Origin: Parabacteroides sp.
GTDB taxonomy: Bacteria; Bacteroidota; Bacteroidia; Bacteroidales; Tannerellaceae
Length of the DNA stretch: 6,800 nt
Direction: 5' to 3'
NCBI GenBank assembly: GCA_020026285.1
Contig: JAHHQS010000187.1
Location: forward strand, 1 to 6,800
Positions 1-6,710 of the stretch are shown one piece after another. Numbering within the stretch: position 1 is the stretch's first letter; each line of letters starts with the position of its first letter. Made by a program: the position numbers and the translations under genes. The notes beneath the pieces were generated by a model. The model was not told where the DNA came from and did no database searches. It worked only from the letters and a program-made list of their open reading frames with translations.

Positions 1-35
1 AAAAAATAAAAAGATACAATTCGGAAATTTATTTT

Positions 36-43
36 TAATTTTG
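36..43 (+). promoter_or_regulatory. Candidate -7 promoter box for the phoH-purC-ubiE-aroE operon
   Basis: TAATTTTG matches the Bacteroidetes -7 consensus TAnnTTTG exactly and lies 55 bases before the phoH start codon, implying a leader of roughly 45-50 nt. No TTTG-like -33 element sits at the usual distance of about 19-21 bases upstream; that stretch is only A/T-rich. AT-rich DNA produces this motif by chance fairly often, so the call is tentative. The rest of 1-98 shows no gene and only a weak 5-bp stem (GAAAG/CTTTC) before the start codon. Confidence 0.45.
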
Positions 44-98
44 CCTTTTATTAGAAGTAGAAAGGTTAAAAATCTTTCATATATTAAACTTAAACTGA

Positions 99-1109
99 AT
101 GATAGAACGAATATATATTTTAGAAACGGTAGATCCGGTTATCTTTTATGGTGTAAACAATAGCAATATGTTATTGATAAAAACTCTTTTTCCAAAGCTT
201 CGAATCGTTGCTCGCGGCAATGTGATGAAGGTCATAGGTGACGAGGAGGAATCGGAGGTGTTTTTAAAAAAAATTCGTGAAATTGAAAAGTATTGTGAGG
301 AGTTTAATTCTTTGACAGACGAAACGATTGTAGATATAGTTAAAGGAAAAGTACCAACGGTGGTTAAACAGGAAAATCTGATTATCCACGGAATGAATGG
401 CAAGCCTATTACAGCGAGAACAAAAAATCAGCAGTTATTAGTAAAAGCTTTTGATGAAAATGATTTGGTTTTTGCTACTGGTCCGGCCGGTTCTGGAAAA
501 ACTTTTGTTGCAATAGCTTTGGCGGTAAGAGCTTTAAAAAATAAGCAGGTACGAAAGATTATTTTAAGTCGTCCGGCTGTTGAGGCAGGTGAAAAGCTGG
601 GCTTTTTACCAGGAGAAATGAAAGATAAACTGGATCCATATTTGCAACCCCTTTATGATGCATTGCAGGATATGATTCCGGCAGTCAAATTGAAGGAATA
701 TATGGAAAACAATGTTATCCAGATAGCTCCTTTGGCATTTATGCGTGGTAGAACATTGAATGATGCTGTAATTATATTGGATGAAGCTCAAAATACAACG
801 ACACATCAGATTAAAATGTTCCTGACTCGTCTTGGAACCAATGCGAAAATGATCGTGACTGGTGATATGACGCAGATAGATTTGCCTTCGTCTGCAGTTT
901 CCGGATTGAAGGAAGCTATGATGATTTTAAAAGGAGTTCAAGGTATTGGACGAATAGAGTTTAATAAAAAAGATATAGTTCGTCATAAACTGGTACAACG
1001 GATAGTGGAAGCTTATGATAAGTTCGATAAGAAAAAAGATAAAGTCATTAAACAAGAGATAAATAATAAAGAAACAAATAATACTGAAAATAAACAAGTA
1101 AAATTATGA
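99..1109 (+). CDS. phoH: PhoH family P-loop ATPase (PhoH/YbeZ-like)
   Basis: This is a cytoplasmic ATPase of the PhoH family, related to the helicase superfamily 1 core; the family is associated with RNA metabolism and stress or phosphate responses, but the precise substrate is not settled. The N-terminal ~100 residues form the small KH-like domain seen in YbeZ-type proteins (FFG-like FYGVNN at 16-21, VARGN at 37-41). The ATPase domain follows: Walker A GPAGSGKT at 128-135, SRPAVEAGE at 157-165, GFLPGE at 168-173, Walker [10 protein letters not shown] at 224-232, and the sensor-like [10 protein letters not shown] at 254-263. At 336 residues it is full length for a single-domain PhoH. The ATG at 99 gives the family's expected N-terminus. 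The last ~25 residues are a Lys/Asn/Glu-rich low-complexity tail. Its TGA overlaps the purC start (ATGA), so translation is probably coupled. It is the first gene of the operon. Confidence 0.93.
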   Translation: MIERIYILETVDPVIFYGVNNSNMLLIKTLFPKLRIVARGNVMKVIGDEEESEVFLKKIREIEKYCEEFNSLTDETIVDIVKGKVPTVVKQENLIIHGMNGKPITARTKNQQLLVKAFDENDLVFATGPAGSGKTFVAIALAVRALKNKQVRKIILSRPAVEAGEKLGFLPGEMKDKLDPYLQPLYDALQDMIPAVKLKEYMENNVIQIAPLAFMRGRTLNDAVIILDEAQNTTTHQIKMFLTRLGTNAKMIVTGDMTQIDLPSSAVSGLKEAMMILKGVQGIGRIEFNKKDIVRHKLVQRIVEAYDKFDKKKDKVIKQEINNKETNNTENKQVKL

Positions 1110-2059
1110 AGACAGCTTTAGTAGAAACAGATTTTCACTTTCCTGGACAGAAGAGTGTCTATCATGGTAAAGTACGTGATGTGTATAGTGTAAATGATGA
1201 TTTGTTAGTAATGGTTGCTACAGATCGTATTTCAGCATTTGATGTTATCTTACCTGAAGGTATTCCTTATAAAGGACAGATGTTAAGTCAGATTGCAGCA
1301 AAATTCTTGGATGCAACAACAGATATTTGCCCGAATTGGAAATTAGCTACTCCAGATCCAATGGTAACAGTTGGTGTTCGTTGTGAAGGTTTCCCTATCG
1401 AAATGATTGTTCGTGGTTATTTGTGCGGAAGCGCTTGGCGTGCCTATAAGAGCGGTGTTCGCGAAATCTGTGGTGTTAAGTTACCTGAAGGAATGCGTGA
1501 AAATGAACGTTTCCCAGAACCAATTATTACACCGACAACAAAAGCTGAAATTGGTGATCATGATGCTGATATTTCTAAAGAAGAAATCCTGGCAAAGGGT
1601 CTTGCTACTCCTGAAGAATATGCATTGTTGGAAAAATATACATTAGCCTTGTTTAAACGTGGTTCTGAAATAGCAGAAAAGCGTGGTTTGATATTGGTTG
1701 ATACTAAATACGAATTTGGTAAACACAACGGTCAGATCTATTTGATGGATGAAATCCATACTCCAGACTCATCTCGTTACTTCTATAAAGAAGGATATGA
1801 AGATTTGTTCGCAAAAGGTGAACCTCAGAAACAATTGTCAAAAGAATTTGTTCGCGAATGGTTGATGGATAATGGCTTCCAGGGCCAGGAAGGACAAACT
1901 GTTCCTGAAATGACTCCTGCTATTGTTGAAAGCATCAGCAATCGTTATATTGAATTATTCGAGCATATTACAGGCGAAACATTCGTTAAGGAAGATGCAG
2001 CAAATATTGCCCAGCGTATTGAAAAGAATGTAACTGATTATTTGAATAATCGTAAATAA
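1106..2059 (+). CDS. purC: Phosphoribosylaminoimidazole-succinocarboxamide synthase (SAICAR synthase)
   Basis: This cytoplasmic enzyme of de novo purine synthesis joins CAIR and aspartate, using ATP, to form SAICAR. Visible signatures are the ATP-binding GKVRDVY at 21-27, DRISAFDV at 40-47, [13 protein letters not shown] at 102-114 (the VR-Y--GS motif), [12 protein letters not shown] at 137-148, LVDTKYEFG at 197-205 and [11 protein letters not shown] at 215-225. At 317 residues it is the longer single-domain form (about 300 residues) rather than the ~240-residue E. coli form. The ATG overlaps the phoH stop by 4 nt, and the gene ends in tandem TAA TAA. Codon use differs sharply from its neighbours: all 15 arginines are CGT (13) or CGC (2), and Gly and Val favour GGT and GTT, which suggests high expression. 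No purine riboswitch or obvious private promoter is visible; regulation probably runs through the operon or an unseen internal promoter. Confidence 0.97.
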   Translation: MKTALVETDFHFPGQKSVYHGKVRDVYSVNDDLLVMVATDRISAFDVILPEGIPYKGQMLSQIAAKFLDATTDICPNWKLATPDPMVTVGVRCEGFPIEMIVRGYLCGSAWRAYKSGVREICGVKLPEGMRENERFPEPIITPTTKAEIGDHDADISKEEILAKGLATPEEYALLEKYTLALFKRGSEIAEKRGLILVDTKYEFGKHNGQIYLMDEIHTPDSSRYFYKEGYEDLFAKGEPQKQLSKEFVREWLMDNGFQGQEGQTVPEMTPAIVESISNRYIELFEHITGETFVKEDAANIAQRIEKNVTDYLNNRK

Positions 2060-2066
2060 TAAGACT

Positions 2067-2807
2067 ATGCAGCAGTACGGTTCAGAAAAAGTATTACCTT
2101 ATAATAGTAAAGAACACAAGGGTGCTCAAGTCAAACGGATGTTTGATGCCATTGCCGGGCGATATGATTTGCTGAACCATACGCTTTCGTTTGGTTTTGA
2201 TAAAGGATGGCGCAGAAAAGCTATAAATTTTCTGCGTCCTTTTTCTCCAAAGCAGATATTAGATATTGCTACTGGTACAGGTGATCTGGCTATTGCATTA
2301 CAAAATAAGTTAAAAGCCGATCATATTACAGGTGCTGATATTTCGGAAGGAATGATGAATGTCGGAAGACAGAAGGTTAAAGACATCGGATTGGAAGATC
2401 AAATTTCATTCGAATATCAGGATTGTACAGCTTTGACATTCGCTGATAATACTTTTGATGCTGTTACCGCAGCATTTGGAGTGCGTAATTTTGAAGATAT
2501 AGAAAAAGGTCTTACTGAAATGTATCGGGTAATGAAACCTGGCGGTCATTTGGTTGTTCTTGAACTTTCCACTCCGGAGCGCTTTCCTATGAAACAGTTA
2601 TATCGTGTTTACTCAAAATTAGTAATACCAACTGTTGGACGATTAGTTTCAAAAGAAAAGGCAGCTTACGATTATTTACCAGCGTCTATACAAGTGGTTC
2701 CACAAGGAAAAGTAATGACAGATATGTTAACCCGAATAGGTTATAAAGAAGCTGATGCTCACACGATGACTTTTGGAATTTGTTCGTTATATACAGGTAC
2801 TAAATAA
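2067..2807 (+). CDS. ubiE: Demethylmenaquinone methyltransferase (UbiE/MenG family)
   Basis: This is a SAM-dependent C-methyltransferase. In this phylum, which relies on menaquinone, it should methylate demethylmenaquinone to menaquinone, the last step of the pathway; menG is the equivalent name. Family signatures are [20 protein letters not shown] at 22-41, the SAM-binding [11 protein letters not shown] at 65-75, ADIS at 90-93 (acidic residue for the SAM ribose), AFGVRNF at 136-142, LELSTP at 165-170, YDYLPASI in the C-terminal third and the terminal [12 protein letters not shown]. The length of 246 residues is typical. It starts 7 nt after purC and ends 11 nt before aroE, so it is in the same transcript. 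Chorismate made through AroE is the precursor of the menaquinone ring, which gives a plausible reason for the pairing. No anomaly is seen. Ubiquinone synthesis is not expected in such an organism, so the UbiE name reflects family only. Confidence 0.95.
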   Translation: MQQYGSEKVLPYNSKEHKGAQVKRMFDAIAGRYDLLNHTLSFGFDKGWRRKAINFLRPFSPKQILDIATGTGDLAIALQNKLKADHITGADISEGMMNVGRQKVKDIGLEDQISFEYQDCTALTFADNTFDAVTAAFGVRNFEDIEKGLTEMYRVMKPGGHLVVLELSTPERFPMKQLYRVYSKLVIPTVGRLVSKEKAAYDYLPASIQVVPQGKVMTDMLTRIGYKEADAHTMTFGICSLYTGTK

Positions 2808-2818
2808 ATAGTTCGATC

Positions 2819-3562
2819 ATGGATAAATATGGTTTGATAGGATATCCTTTGGGACATTCATTTTCGTGTAATTATTTTAATCAGAAATTTGAATCAGAAC
2901 AGATTGATGCAAAATACCTTAACTTTGAAATTCCTACGATAAAAGATTTTAAAGGGGTTTTGAAACAAAATCCTGAATTGAGAGGACTGAATGTAACGAT
3001 TCCTTATAAGGAACAGATTATTCCTTATCTGGATGATTTGGATGAAGATGCTCGTCTTATTGGTGCGGTTAATGTCATCAAGTTTACAAAAGGTCTATTT
3101 GGTAAAACCAAGCTAGTTGGATATAATTCTGATGTGATAGGATTCAAACAATCTATCGAACCGTTATTGAAGGAGCAGCATACAAAGGCTTTGGTATTAG
3201 GTACTGGAGGTGCTTCCAAAGCCGTAATACATGGACTTAAGCAGTTAGGCGTTGGTTCAACTTTGGTCTCTCGCACACCGAAAGATAATTGTATTACTTA
3301 TCCTGAAATTACTCCTGAAATCATGGAGCAATATAAAGTTATCGTTAATACAACTCCTCTGGGCATGTTCCCGAATGTTGATGCATGTCCTAATATTCCT
3401 TATGAACTGATTACACCTGATCATTTATTATACGATCTGTTGTATAATCCGGATGTAACTTTATTTATGAGAAAAGGGAAAGAGCATGGAGCTGTAGTTA
3501 AGAATGGTTTGGAAATGTTGTTATTGCAGGCTTTTGCTGCCTGGGAAATCTGGCAACGTTAA
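2819..3562 (+). CDS. aroE: Shikimate dehydrogenase (NADP+-type)
   Basis: It reduces 3-dehydroshikimate to shikimate with NADPH, the fourth step of the chorismate pathway, in the cytoplasm. Substrate-domain motifs are GYPLGHSFS at 8-16, the catalytic-lysine motif NVTIPYK at 58-64 (K64), GAVNVI at 82-87 and GYNSD at 101-105 (D105 pairs with the lysine). The Rossmann part shows GTGGAS at 128-133, SRT at 151-153 (R152 in the position used for the NADPH phosphate) and NTTPLGM at 177-183; the closing motif is NGLEMLLLQA at 229-238. At 247 residues it is shorter than the ~272-residue E. coli enzyme, as is common in Bacteroidetes, but no catalytic motif is missing. It is the last gene of the plus-strand operon. 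Its TAA shares the palindrome TTAA with the stop codon of the convergent phosphopantetheinyl transferase gene, so its transcript must run into that gene. Confidence 0.96.
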   Translation: MDKYGLIGYPLGHSFSCNYFNQKFESEQIDAKYLNFEIPTIKDFKGVLKQNPELRGLNVTIPYKEQIIPYLDDLDEDARLIGAVNVIKFTKGLFGKTKLVGYNSDVIGFKQSIEPLLKEQHTKALVLGTGGASKAVIHGLKQLGVGSTLVSRTPKDNCITYPEITPEIMEQYKVIVNTTPLGMFPNVDACPNIPYELITPDHLLYDLLYNPDVTLFMRKGKEHGAVVKNGLEMLLLQAFAAWEIWQR

Positions 3563-4191
3563 GATTGATCGTCCTTTAACCAGGTTATAACATAGTCATC
3601 CTTGACTTGGAACATCAGTTTAAAAGATTGTCTTTGACTCGAATGAGTCTCATAGACCGTAAATACTCCATTTTTCGAATAGGAGAACGGTTGTATATGT
3701 AAGTGCCGGCAGAAGTCTACTTCTTGCCGGTTTATTATTTTATATAATGTCTCTTTTGCACACCAGCATATAAGAAGATGTTCCGTTTCATGTAGCGGAT
3801 CGATAAAGTTTTCTTCTTCCGGATTCATGAAACGTTTTCTCACCTTTAAAACTCTGTCTGAACGATATTCAATATCTATCCCAGTTGCCCGTGTTATATC
3901 TGCTAGCATAATAGCGACATAGCCTTTGGTATGTGAAATGCTGATATTCTTTTTTATTTCCAAAGACAGATATGGAGCACCCGAAGATTGGTGGTAAATG
4001 TTTGTTTCGAATCCAAGCATTTCTTTTAGAAGGAGACGTGTACCGATCCATTCTTTTCTTCTTTGTTCTGCTTTTATAAGAGTGAAATCTGGAGCATATA
4101 ATTCTTTGTTTTCAATCATTGAAAACATTTCATCAGAAGTCTTTTCCATCTTCCATATACCTATAGTTGGAGAAAGTTGCATAGCAGGCAT
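3559..4191 (-). CDS. 4'-phosphopantetheinyl transferase (Sfp-type)
   Basis: The enzyme transfers the phosphopantetheine arm of CoA to a serine of a carrier protein (fatty-acid ACP or a polyketide/peptide carrier), turning apo into holo form; Mg2+ is required. All family motifs are present: GAPYL at 71-75, SISHT at 84-88 (H87), GIDIEY at 104-109 (Mg ligands D106 and E108) and WCAKETLYK at 143-151, the W--KE---K signature with E147 and K151. At 210 residues it is a two-lobed Sfp-like protein rather than the ~120-residue AcpS type. No carrier protein or synthase gene is nearby, so the substrate is unknown; housekeeping ACP is the simplest guess. The ATG lies 2 nt after the gldD stop, with a second possible ATG at residue 4. 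It is the last gene of the minus-strand operon, overlaps the end of aroE by 4 nt, and carries on its opposite strand a likely terminator for aroE transcripts. Confidence 0.92.
   Translation of the reverse strand: MPAMQLSPTIGIWKMEKTSDEMFSMIENKELYAPDFTLIKAEQRRKEWIGTRLLLKEMLGFETNIYHQSSGAPYLSLEIKKNISISHTKGYVAIMLADITRATGIDIEYRSDRVLKVRKRFMNPEEENFIDPLHETEHLLICWCAKETLYKIINRQEVDFCRHLHIQPFSYSKNGVFTVYETHSSQRQSFKLMFQVKDDYVITWLKDDQS
3706..3743 (+). terminator. Candidate intrinsic terminator for the aroE operon, inside the convergent gene
   Basis: CCGGCA (3706-3711) pairs with TGCCGG (3725-3730) and GAAG (3712-3715) with CTTC (3720-3723), giving a 10-bp stem with one bulged T (3724) and a 4-base loop. A T-rich tail, TTTATTATTTTAT, follows immediately (3731-3743). 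The tail exists only in the plus-strand direction. The hairpin sits about 145 bases beyond the aroE stop codon, antisense to the transferase gene, and stands out as GC-rich in an AT-rich stretch. The T run is interrupted by A residues, so efficiency is uncertain. Confidence 0.5.
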
Positions 4192-4193
4192 GA

Positions 4194-4775
4194 TTAATCC
4201 TTCCAGTTAAATGTTTCTATCATGTTTGTGATATTCTGAATCAGATAATTTGTAACAGGTGCTATGGAATCAGAATTCGTTTTGTGGGAGTAATATACAG
4301 ATCCTCTAAAGAAATGATGAACACTATCAGTTAAATGAAATTGGATGGGAGATATACAATCACCATCAATCAGGAAGAGTGAGCCATATATTCCTTTTTG
4401 AGGATTGACATAACTTTTCTCTTTGATGGATAAGACTGATTCCTGTTTTTGAACAAGATTATAGCTGTCTTGTATCGCCTTGTTTATATCAGCCTTTGAA
4501 GTATTCAGGTAACTGCAATACAGTGTTGCATTTTGTTGTGGATAAATCAAATTAACCCATTTCTCATTCCTTGAGCTTTCTAGAAATTGGATTGCAGTAT
4601 TCTTGTCAATCTCGAACGAATAGGGTAAAGAGTCGGATTCCAGCATATTATATTGTGGCTTTTCGAATTCTATCCTGAAATATCCCTTTGGTTTAGGTGT
4701 ATATTCTGTACAACTGCTTATCAATAATAAGAGCATCACACTAAACCAAAGATATATCTTCGATATTTTATTCAT
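4194..4775 (-). CDS. gldD: GldD-like gliding-motility-associated lipoprotein
   Basis: This is a predicted lipoprotein of the GldD family. In Flavobacterium johnsoniae GldD is required for gliding and type IX secretion; in non-gliding Bacteroidales its job is unknown. The N-terminus is a lipoprotein signal: basic start, hydrophobic core at about 7-19 and a lipobox LISSC with the lipidated Cys at 22. Right after it comes the family's hallmark, YTPKPKGYFRIEF at 25-37. No run of acidic residues follows the Cys, so a surface-export signal is not apparent and a periplasm-facing location is more likely. The length of 193 residues fits the family. The start overlaps the end of gldE by 8 nt and the stop lies 2 nt before the transferase start, so co-transcription and probably coupled translation are expected. 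The gldE-gldD order is the conserved one for the phylum and strengthens the call. Confidence 0.9.
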   Translation of the reverse strand: MNKISKIYLWFSVMLLLLISSCTEYTPKPKGYFRIEFEKPQYNMLESDSLPYSFEIDKNTAIQFLESSRNEKWVNLIYPQQNATLYCSYLNTSKADINKAIQDSYNLVQKQESVLSIKEKSYVNPQKGIYGSLFLIDGDCISPIQFHLTDSVHHFFRGSVYYSHKTNSDSIAPVTNYLIQNITNMIETFNWKD

Positions 4776-6105
4776 CTTTCTTTTCAGATTCCTCTTGAGT
4801 GATTGGTGTATATTTGACTTTCAGAATACGGCGGTTATCAATTTCCAAAATCTGGAACCGATGATTATTGTATTCTATAATTTCACCCCTGCGCGGGAAG
4901 TCTCCTTTTATTTCAAGAAGCAAACCGGCCAGAGTTTCGACATCTTCAGTGACTTTTTCAAAATCATCCTGTTCTATATCTGTGATGCGGAAGAAGTCTG
5001 TCAACTGGGTTTTTGCTTCAAAAATGTAACTTCCATCAGCAAGATGAATATATTGCTTTTCATCTTCATCATATTCGTCAGAAATTTCACCGACAATTTC
5101 TTCCAAAATGTCTTCCATTGTAATAATTCCGGAAGTACCACCAAATTCATCTACTACAATGGCCATATGAATCTTATTAGTTCTGAATTCCTCCAGCAAG
5201 TCATCAATTTTCTTGGTCTCCGGAACGAAATATGCCGGACGTATCAGACTTTGCCATCTGAATGTATCAGGCTTGTTTAAATAGGGAAGTAGATCTTTGA
5301 TGTAAAGAATACCTTTAATGTTATCTTCTGATTCATCATAAACGGGGATTCTTGAATATCCGCTGTTAATGATTGTTTCAATGACCTTTTTGAATGTAGT
5401 CTTTATTTCAAGTCCTTCAATGTCAAGACGAGGAGTCATAATTTCGTTGGCCGTTTTATTATAGAACTTGATAATCTCGGCCAGCATTTCTTTTTCTTCA
5501 GGTATAGCTTTGGATGTAAGTTCAAGAGCTTTGCTCAATTCATCAACCGACAGATCATATTTCTTTTTACTTAATGAATTATTGATAGCAGAAGTGGAAC
5601 TGACTAGTAACTTAGCCAGAGGTTTGCAGAAGTACTGAATCTTATTTAATGTTGTAGCAGAGTTTTCTGCAAAATGCATGGCATTCCTTTTGGCATAAAT
5701 TTTAGGAATAATTTCACCAAACAATAGTAGCAAAAATGTTAAGATAATTGTTTCGAAAATGAAACCAAATGTAGGACAGGCATCAAAGTTTAACCATTTA
5801 TTAATGCCGTATGTACATAACATTACAATAGCTACATTGACAAAATTATTTGTAATTAAAATAGTTGCCAGTAAGTATTCTGATTTATCAAGTAACTTAA
5901 GAACCATCTGGTCAGAAGGTGTATTTTCTTCTTTGATTTTGTTTAAGTCTGTTGGTTCTAAAGAGAAAAATGCGACTTCAGAAGCTGAAATGAAACCTGA
6001 TACAAACAATAATAGAACCGCTAAAGCTAAAGCTATAACAGGACCTGTTGTCAGGTCCTGTACTATAATTTGGCTAAATATTTCTGAAAAATAATCTGAT
6101 TCCAA
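4768..6105 (-). CDS. gldE: GldE-like membrane protein with DUF21/CNNM and CBS domains (CorC/HlyC family)
   Basis: This inner-membrane protein belongs to the CNNM/CorC (old name hemolysin C) family, linked to divalent cation transport; the Bacteroidetes branch paired with gldD is called GldE and supports gliding in Flavobacterium. The DUF21 domain shows membrane segments at about 22-40, 78-98 and 114-130, with the family marks SASE at 40-43 and GEIIPK at 130-135. Two CBS repeats follow, with IMTPRLDIEGL at 222-232, YSRIPVYDESEDNIKGILY at 250-268 and HMAIVVDEFGGTSGIITMED at 313-332. The C-terminal CorC_HlyC domain contains GDFPRRGEII at 401-410 and ends with a charged tail. The length of 445 residues is normal. 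The start is TTG at 6105-6103: an in-frame TAA lies 15 bases upstream, and the first in-frame ATG is codon 67, which would remove the first membrane segment. A perfect 10-bp hairpin lies 15 codons into the gene. Confidence 0.93.
   Translation of the reverse strand: MESDYFSEIFSQIIVQDLTTGPVIALALAVLLLFVSGFISASEVAFFSLEPTDLNKIKEENTPSDQMVLKLLDKSEYLLATILITNNFVNVAIVMLCTYGINKWLNFDACPTFGFIFETIILTFLLLLFGEIIPKIYAKRNAMHFAENSATTLNKIQYFCKPLAKLLVSSTSAINNSLSKKKYDLSVDELSKALELTSKAIPEEKEMLAEIIKFYNKTANEIMTPRLDIEGLEIKTTFKKVIETIINSGYSRIPVYDESEDNIKGILYIKDLLPYLNKPDTFRWQSLIRPAYFVPETKKIDDLLEEFRTNKIHMAIVVDEFGGTSGIITMEDILEEIVGEISDEYDEDEKQYIHLADGSYIFEAKTQLTDFFRITDIEQDDFEKVTEDVETLAGLLLEIKGDFPRRGEIIEYNNHRFQILEIDNRRILKVKYTPITQEESEKKDE
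6038..6061 (-). repeat. Perfect inverted repeat inside the start of gldE
   Basis: ACAGGACCTG (6038-6047) and CAGGTCCTGT (6052-6061) are exact reverse complements separated by a 4-base spacer, TTGT. In the gldE mRNA this makes a GC-rich 10-bp stem with a tetraloop, beginning 44 nt after the first base of the TTG start codon. No T run follows on the minus strand (TTATAGCTTTAGC), so it is not a standard terminator. The codons involved encode about residues 15-23, just before the first membrane helix. Confidence 0.6.
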
Positions 6106-6130
6106 TGAATTAAAATTAAGTTAGACAATA

Positions 6131-6607
6131 TCAAAATGGCAAATCATCTACATCGTTTGATTCTTCAATCGGTGTATTTGGCATTTGCGGTGTTACAGGT
6201 TGTCCATAATTTGATGTATTTGTTTGTGGCTGCATTTGATTCTGAGTTGCGTTAGGATCAGCAGCTGGACGAGAACCTGTACTATAGAATTCAACACGAT
6301 CAGCATGAATTTCTGTGATGTAACGTTTGTTACCTGTCTGATCATCATAACTGCGTGTTCTGATTTTTCCCTCCACATAAAGGCCTGAGCCTTTTTTTAC
6401 CCATTTTTCAACAAATGAGACGAGATCTTTTCTGACAACAATGTTGTGCCATTCAGTGCGTTCAGGTATAACAGTTCCATTAGCTAAGGTATATCCTCTT
6501 TCTGAGGTGGCTAAAGGAAAGTTTGCGATGGCTGATCCGCTGTCAAAGTAGCGAACATCAGGATCTTTGCCAACATTTCCAATAAGAATAACTTTGTTTA
6601 AGGACAT
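6131..6607 (-). CDS. ssb: Single-stranded DNA-binding protein
   Basis: SSB coats single-stranded DNA as a homotetramer during replication, recombination and repair, and recruits partner enzymes through its C-terminal tip. Residues 1 to about 108 form the OB fold: LNKVILIGNVGKDPDVRY at 3-20, RTEWHNIVV at 50-58 and KKGSGLYVEGKIRTRSY at 71-87, with W53 and W69 among the expected DNA-stacking aromatics. Residues 112-147 are a flexible Gln/Asn/Pro-rich linker, and the protein ends in the canonical acidic tip DVDDLPF. The 158-residue length is typical of a housekeeping SSB. The ATG at 6607 gives the family's usual MSLNKVILIG start. It is the first gene of the minus-strand operon, 25 nt before gldE, with a good promoter just upstream. 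In Bacteroidetes mutY often precedes ssb; it would lie beyond 6800 and cannot be seen here. Confidence 0.97.
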   Translation of the reverse strand: MSLNKVILIGNVGKDPDVRYFDSGSAIANFPLATSERGYTLANGTVIPERTEWHNIVVRKDLVSFVEKWVKKGSGLYVEGKIRTRSYDDQTGNKRYITEIHADRVEFYSTGSRPAADPNATQNQMQPQTNTSNYGQPVTPQMPNTPIEESNDVDDLPF

Positions 6608-6632
6608 AATGATTTATTTATAAATAATTCTA

Positions 6633-6664
6633 CAAAGTAACATAAATTTGCTTAGTTGGACAAA
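6633..6664 (-). promoter_or_regulatory. Predicted promoter of the ssb-gldE-gldD-transferase operon
   Basis: Read on the minus strand, TTTG (6664-6661) is followed after exactly 20 bases by TTACTTTG (6640-6633). This fits the Bacteroidetes -33 TTTG and -7 TAnnTTTG arrangement with one mismatch in the -7 box and correct spacing. Transcription would begin near 6627, leaving a leader of only about 20 nt before the ssb ATG. The leader is A/T-rich (ATTTATAAATAAATC) with no Shine-Dalgarno sequence, as usual for the phylum. The -33 box lies within a perfect palindrome, ACAAATTTGT (6660-6669). Confidence 0.6.
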
Positions 6665-6710
6665 TTTGTATTGGTAAAAATCTTGTGTTGAAACTCATGT
6701 TTAAACATAG

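Noticed and set aside
1407..1646. 79-codon open frame on the plus strand
   Set aside because: It is a different frame of purC, which has complete family motifs throughout.
3000..3013. 14-bp perfect palindrome TTCCTTATAAGGAA
   Set aside because: It encodes part of the conserved IPYKE segment of AroE and has no loop, so it would not form an RNA hairpin; coincidence of conserved codons is the simplest reading.
3527..3543. CAGGC/GCCTG hairpin near the end of aroE, considered as terminator of the minus-strand operon
   Set aside because: The stem is only 5 bp with a 7-base loop and no T run follows on either strand.
3998..4210. 70-codon open frame on the plus strand
   Set aside because: It is antisense to the transferase start and the end of gldD, with no recognisable motif.
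4795..5280. 161-codon open frame on the plus strand
   Set aside because: It lies wholly antisense to the well-supported gldE gene, its product is not recognisable and is rich in Phe/Ile/Asn, as expected of a shadow frame, and no promoter or operon context supports it.
5759..6094. 111-codon open frame on the plus strand
   Set aside because: It is antisense to the membrane part of gldE and shows no family motif; a shadow frame.
6131..6607. Phage or plasmid origin of the SSB gene
   Set aside because: Full housekeeping length, canonical DDLPF tip and position next to gldE-gldD fit the chromosomal copy; no phage genes are nearby.
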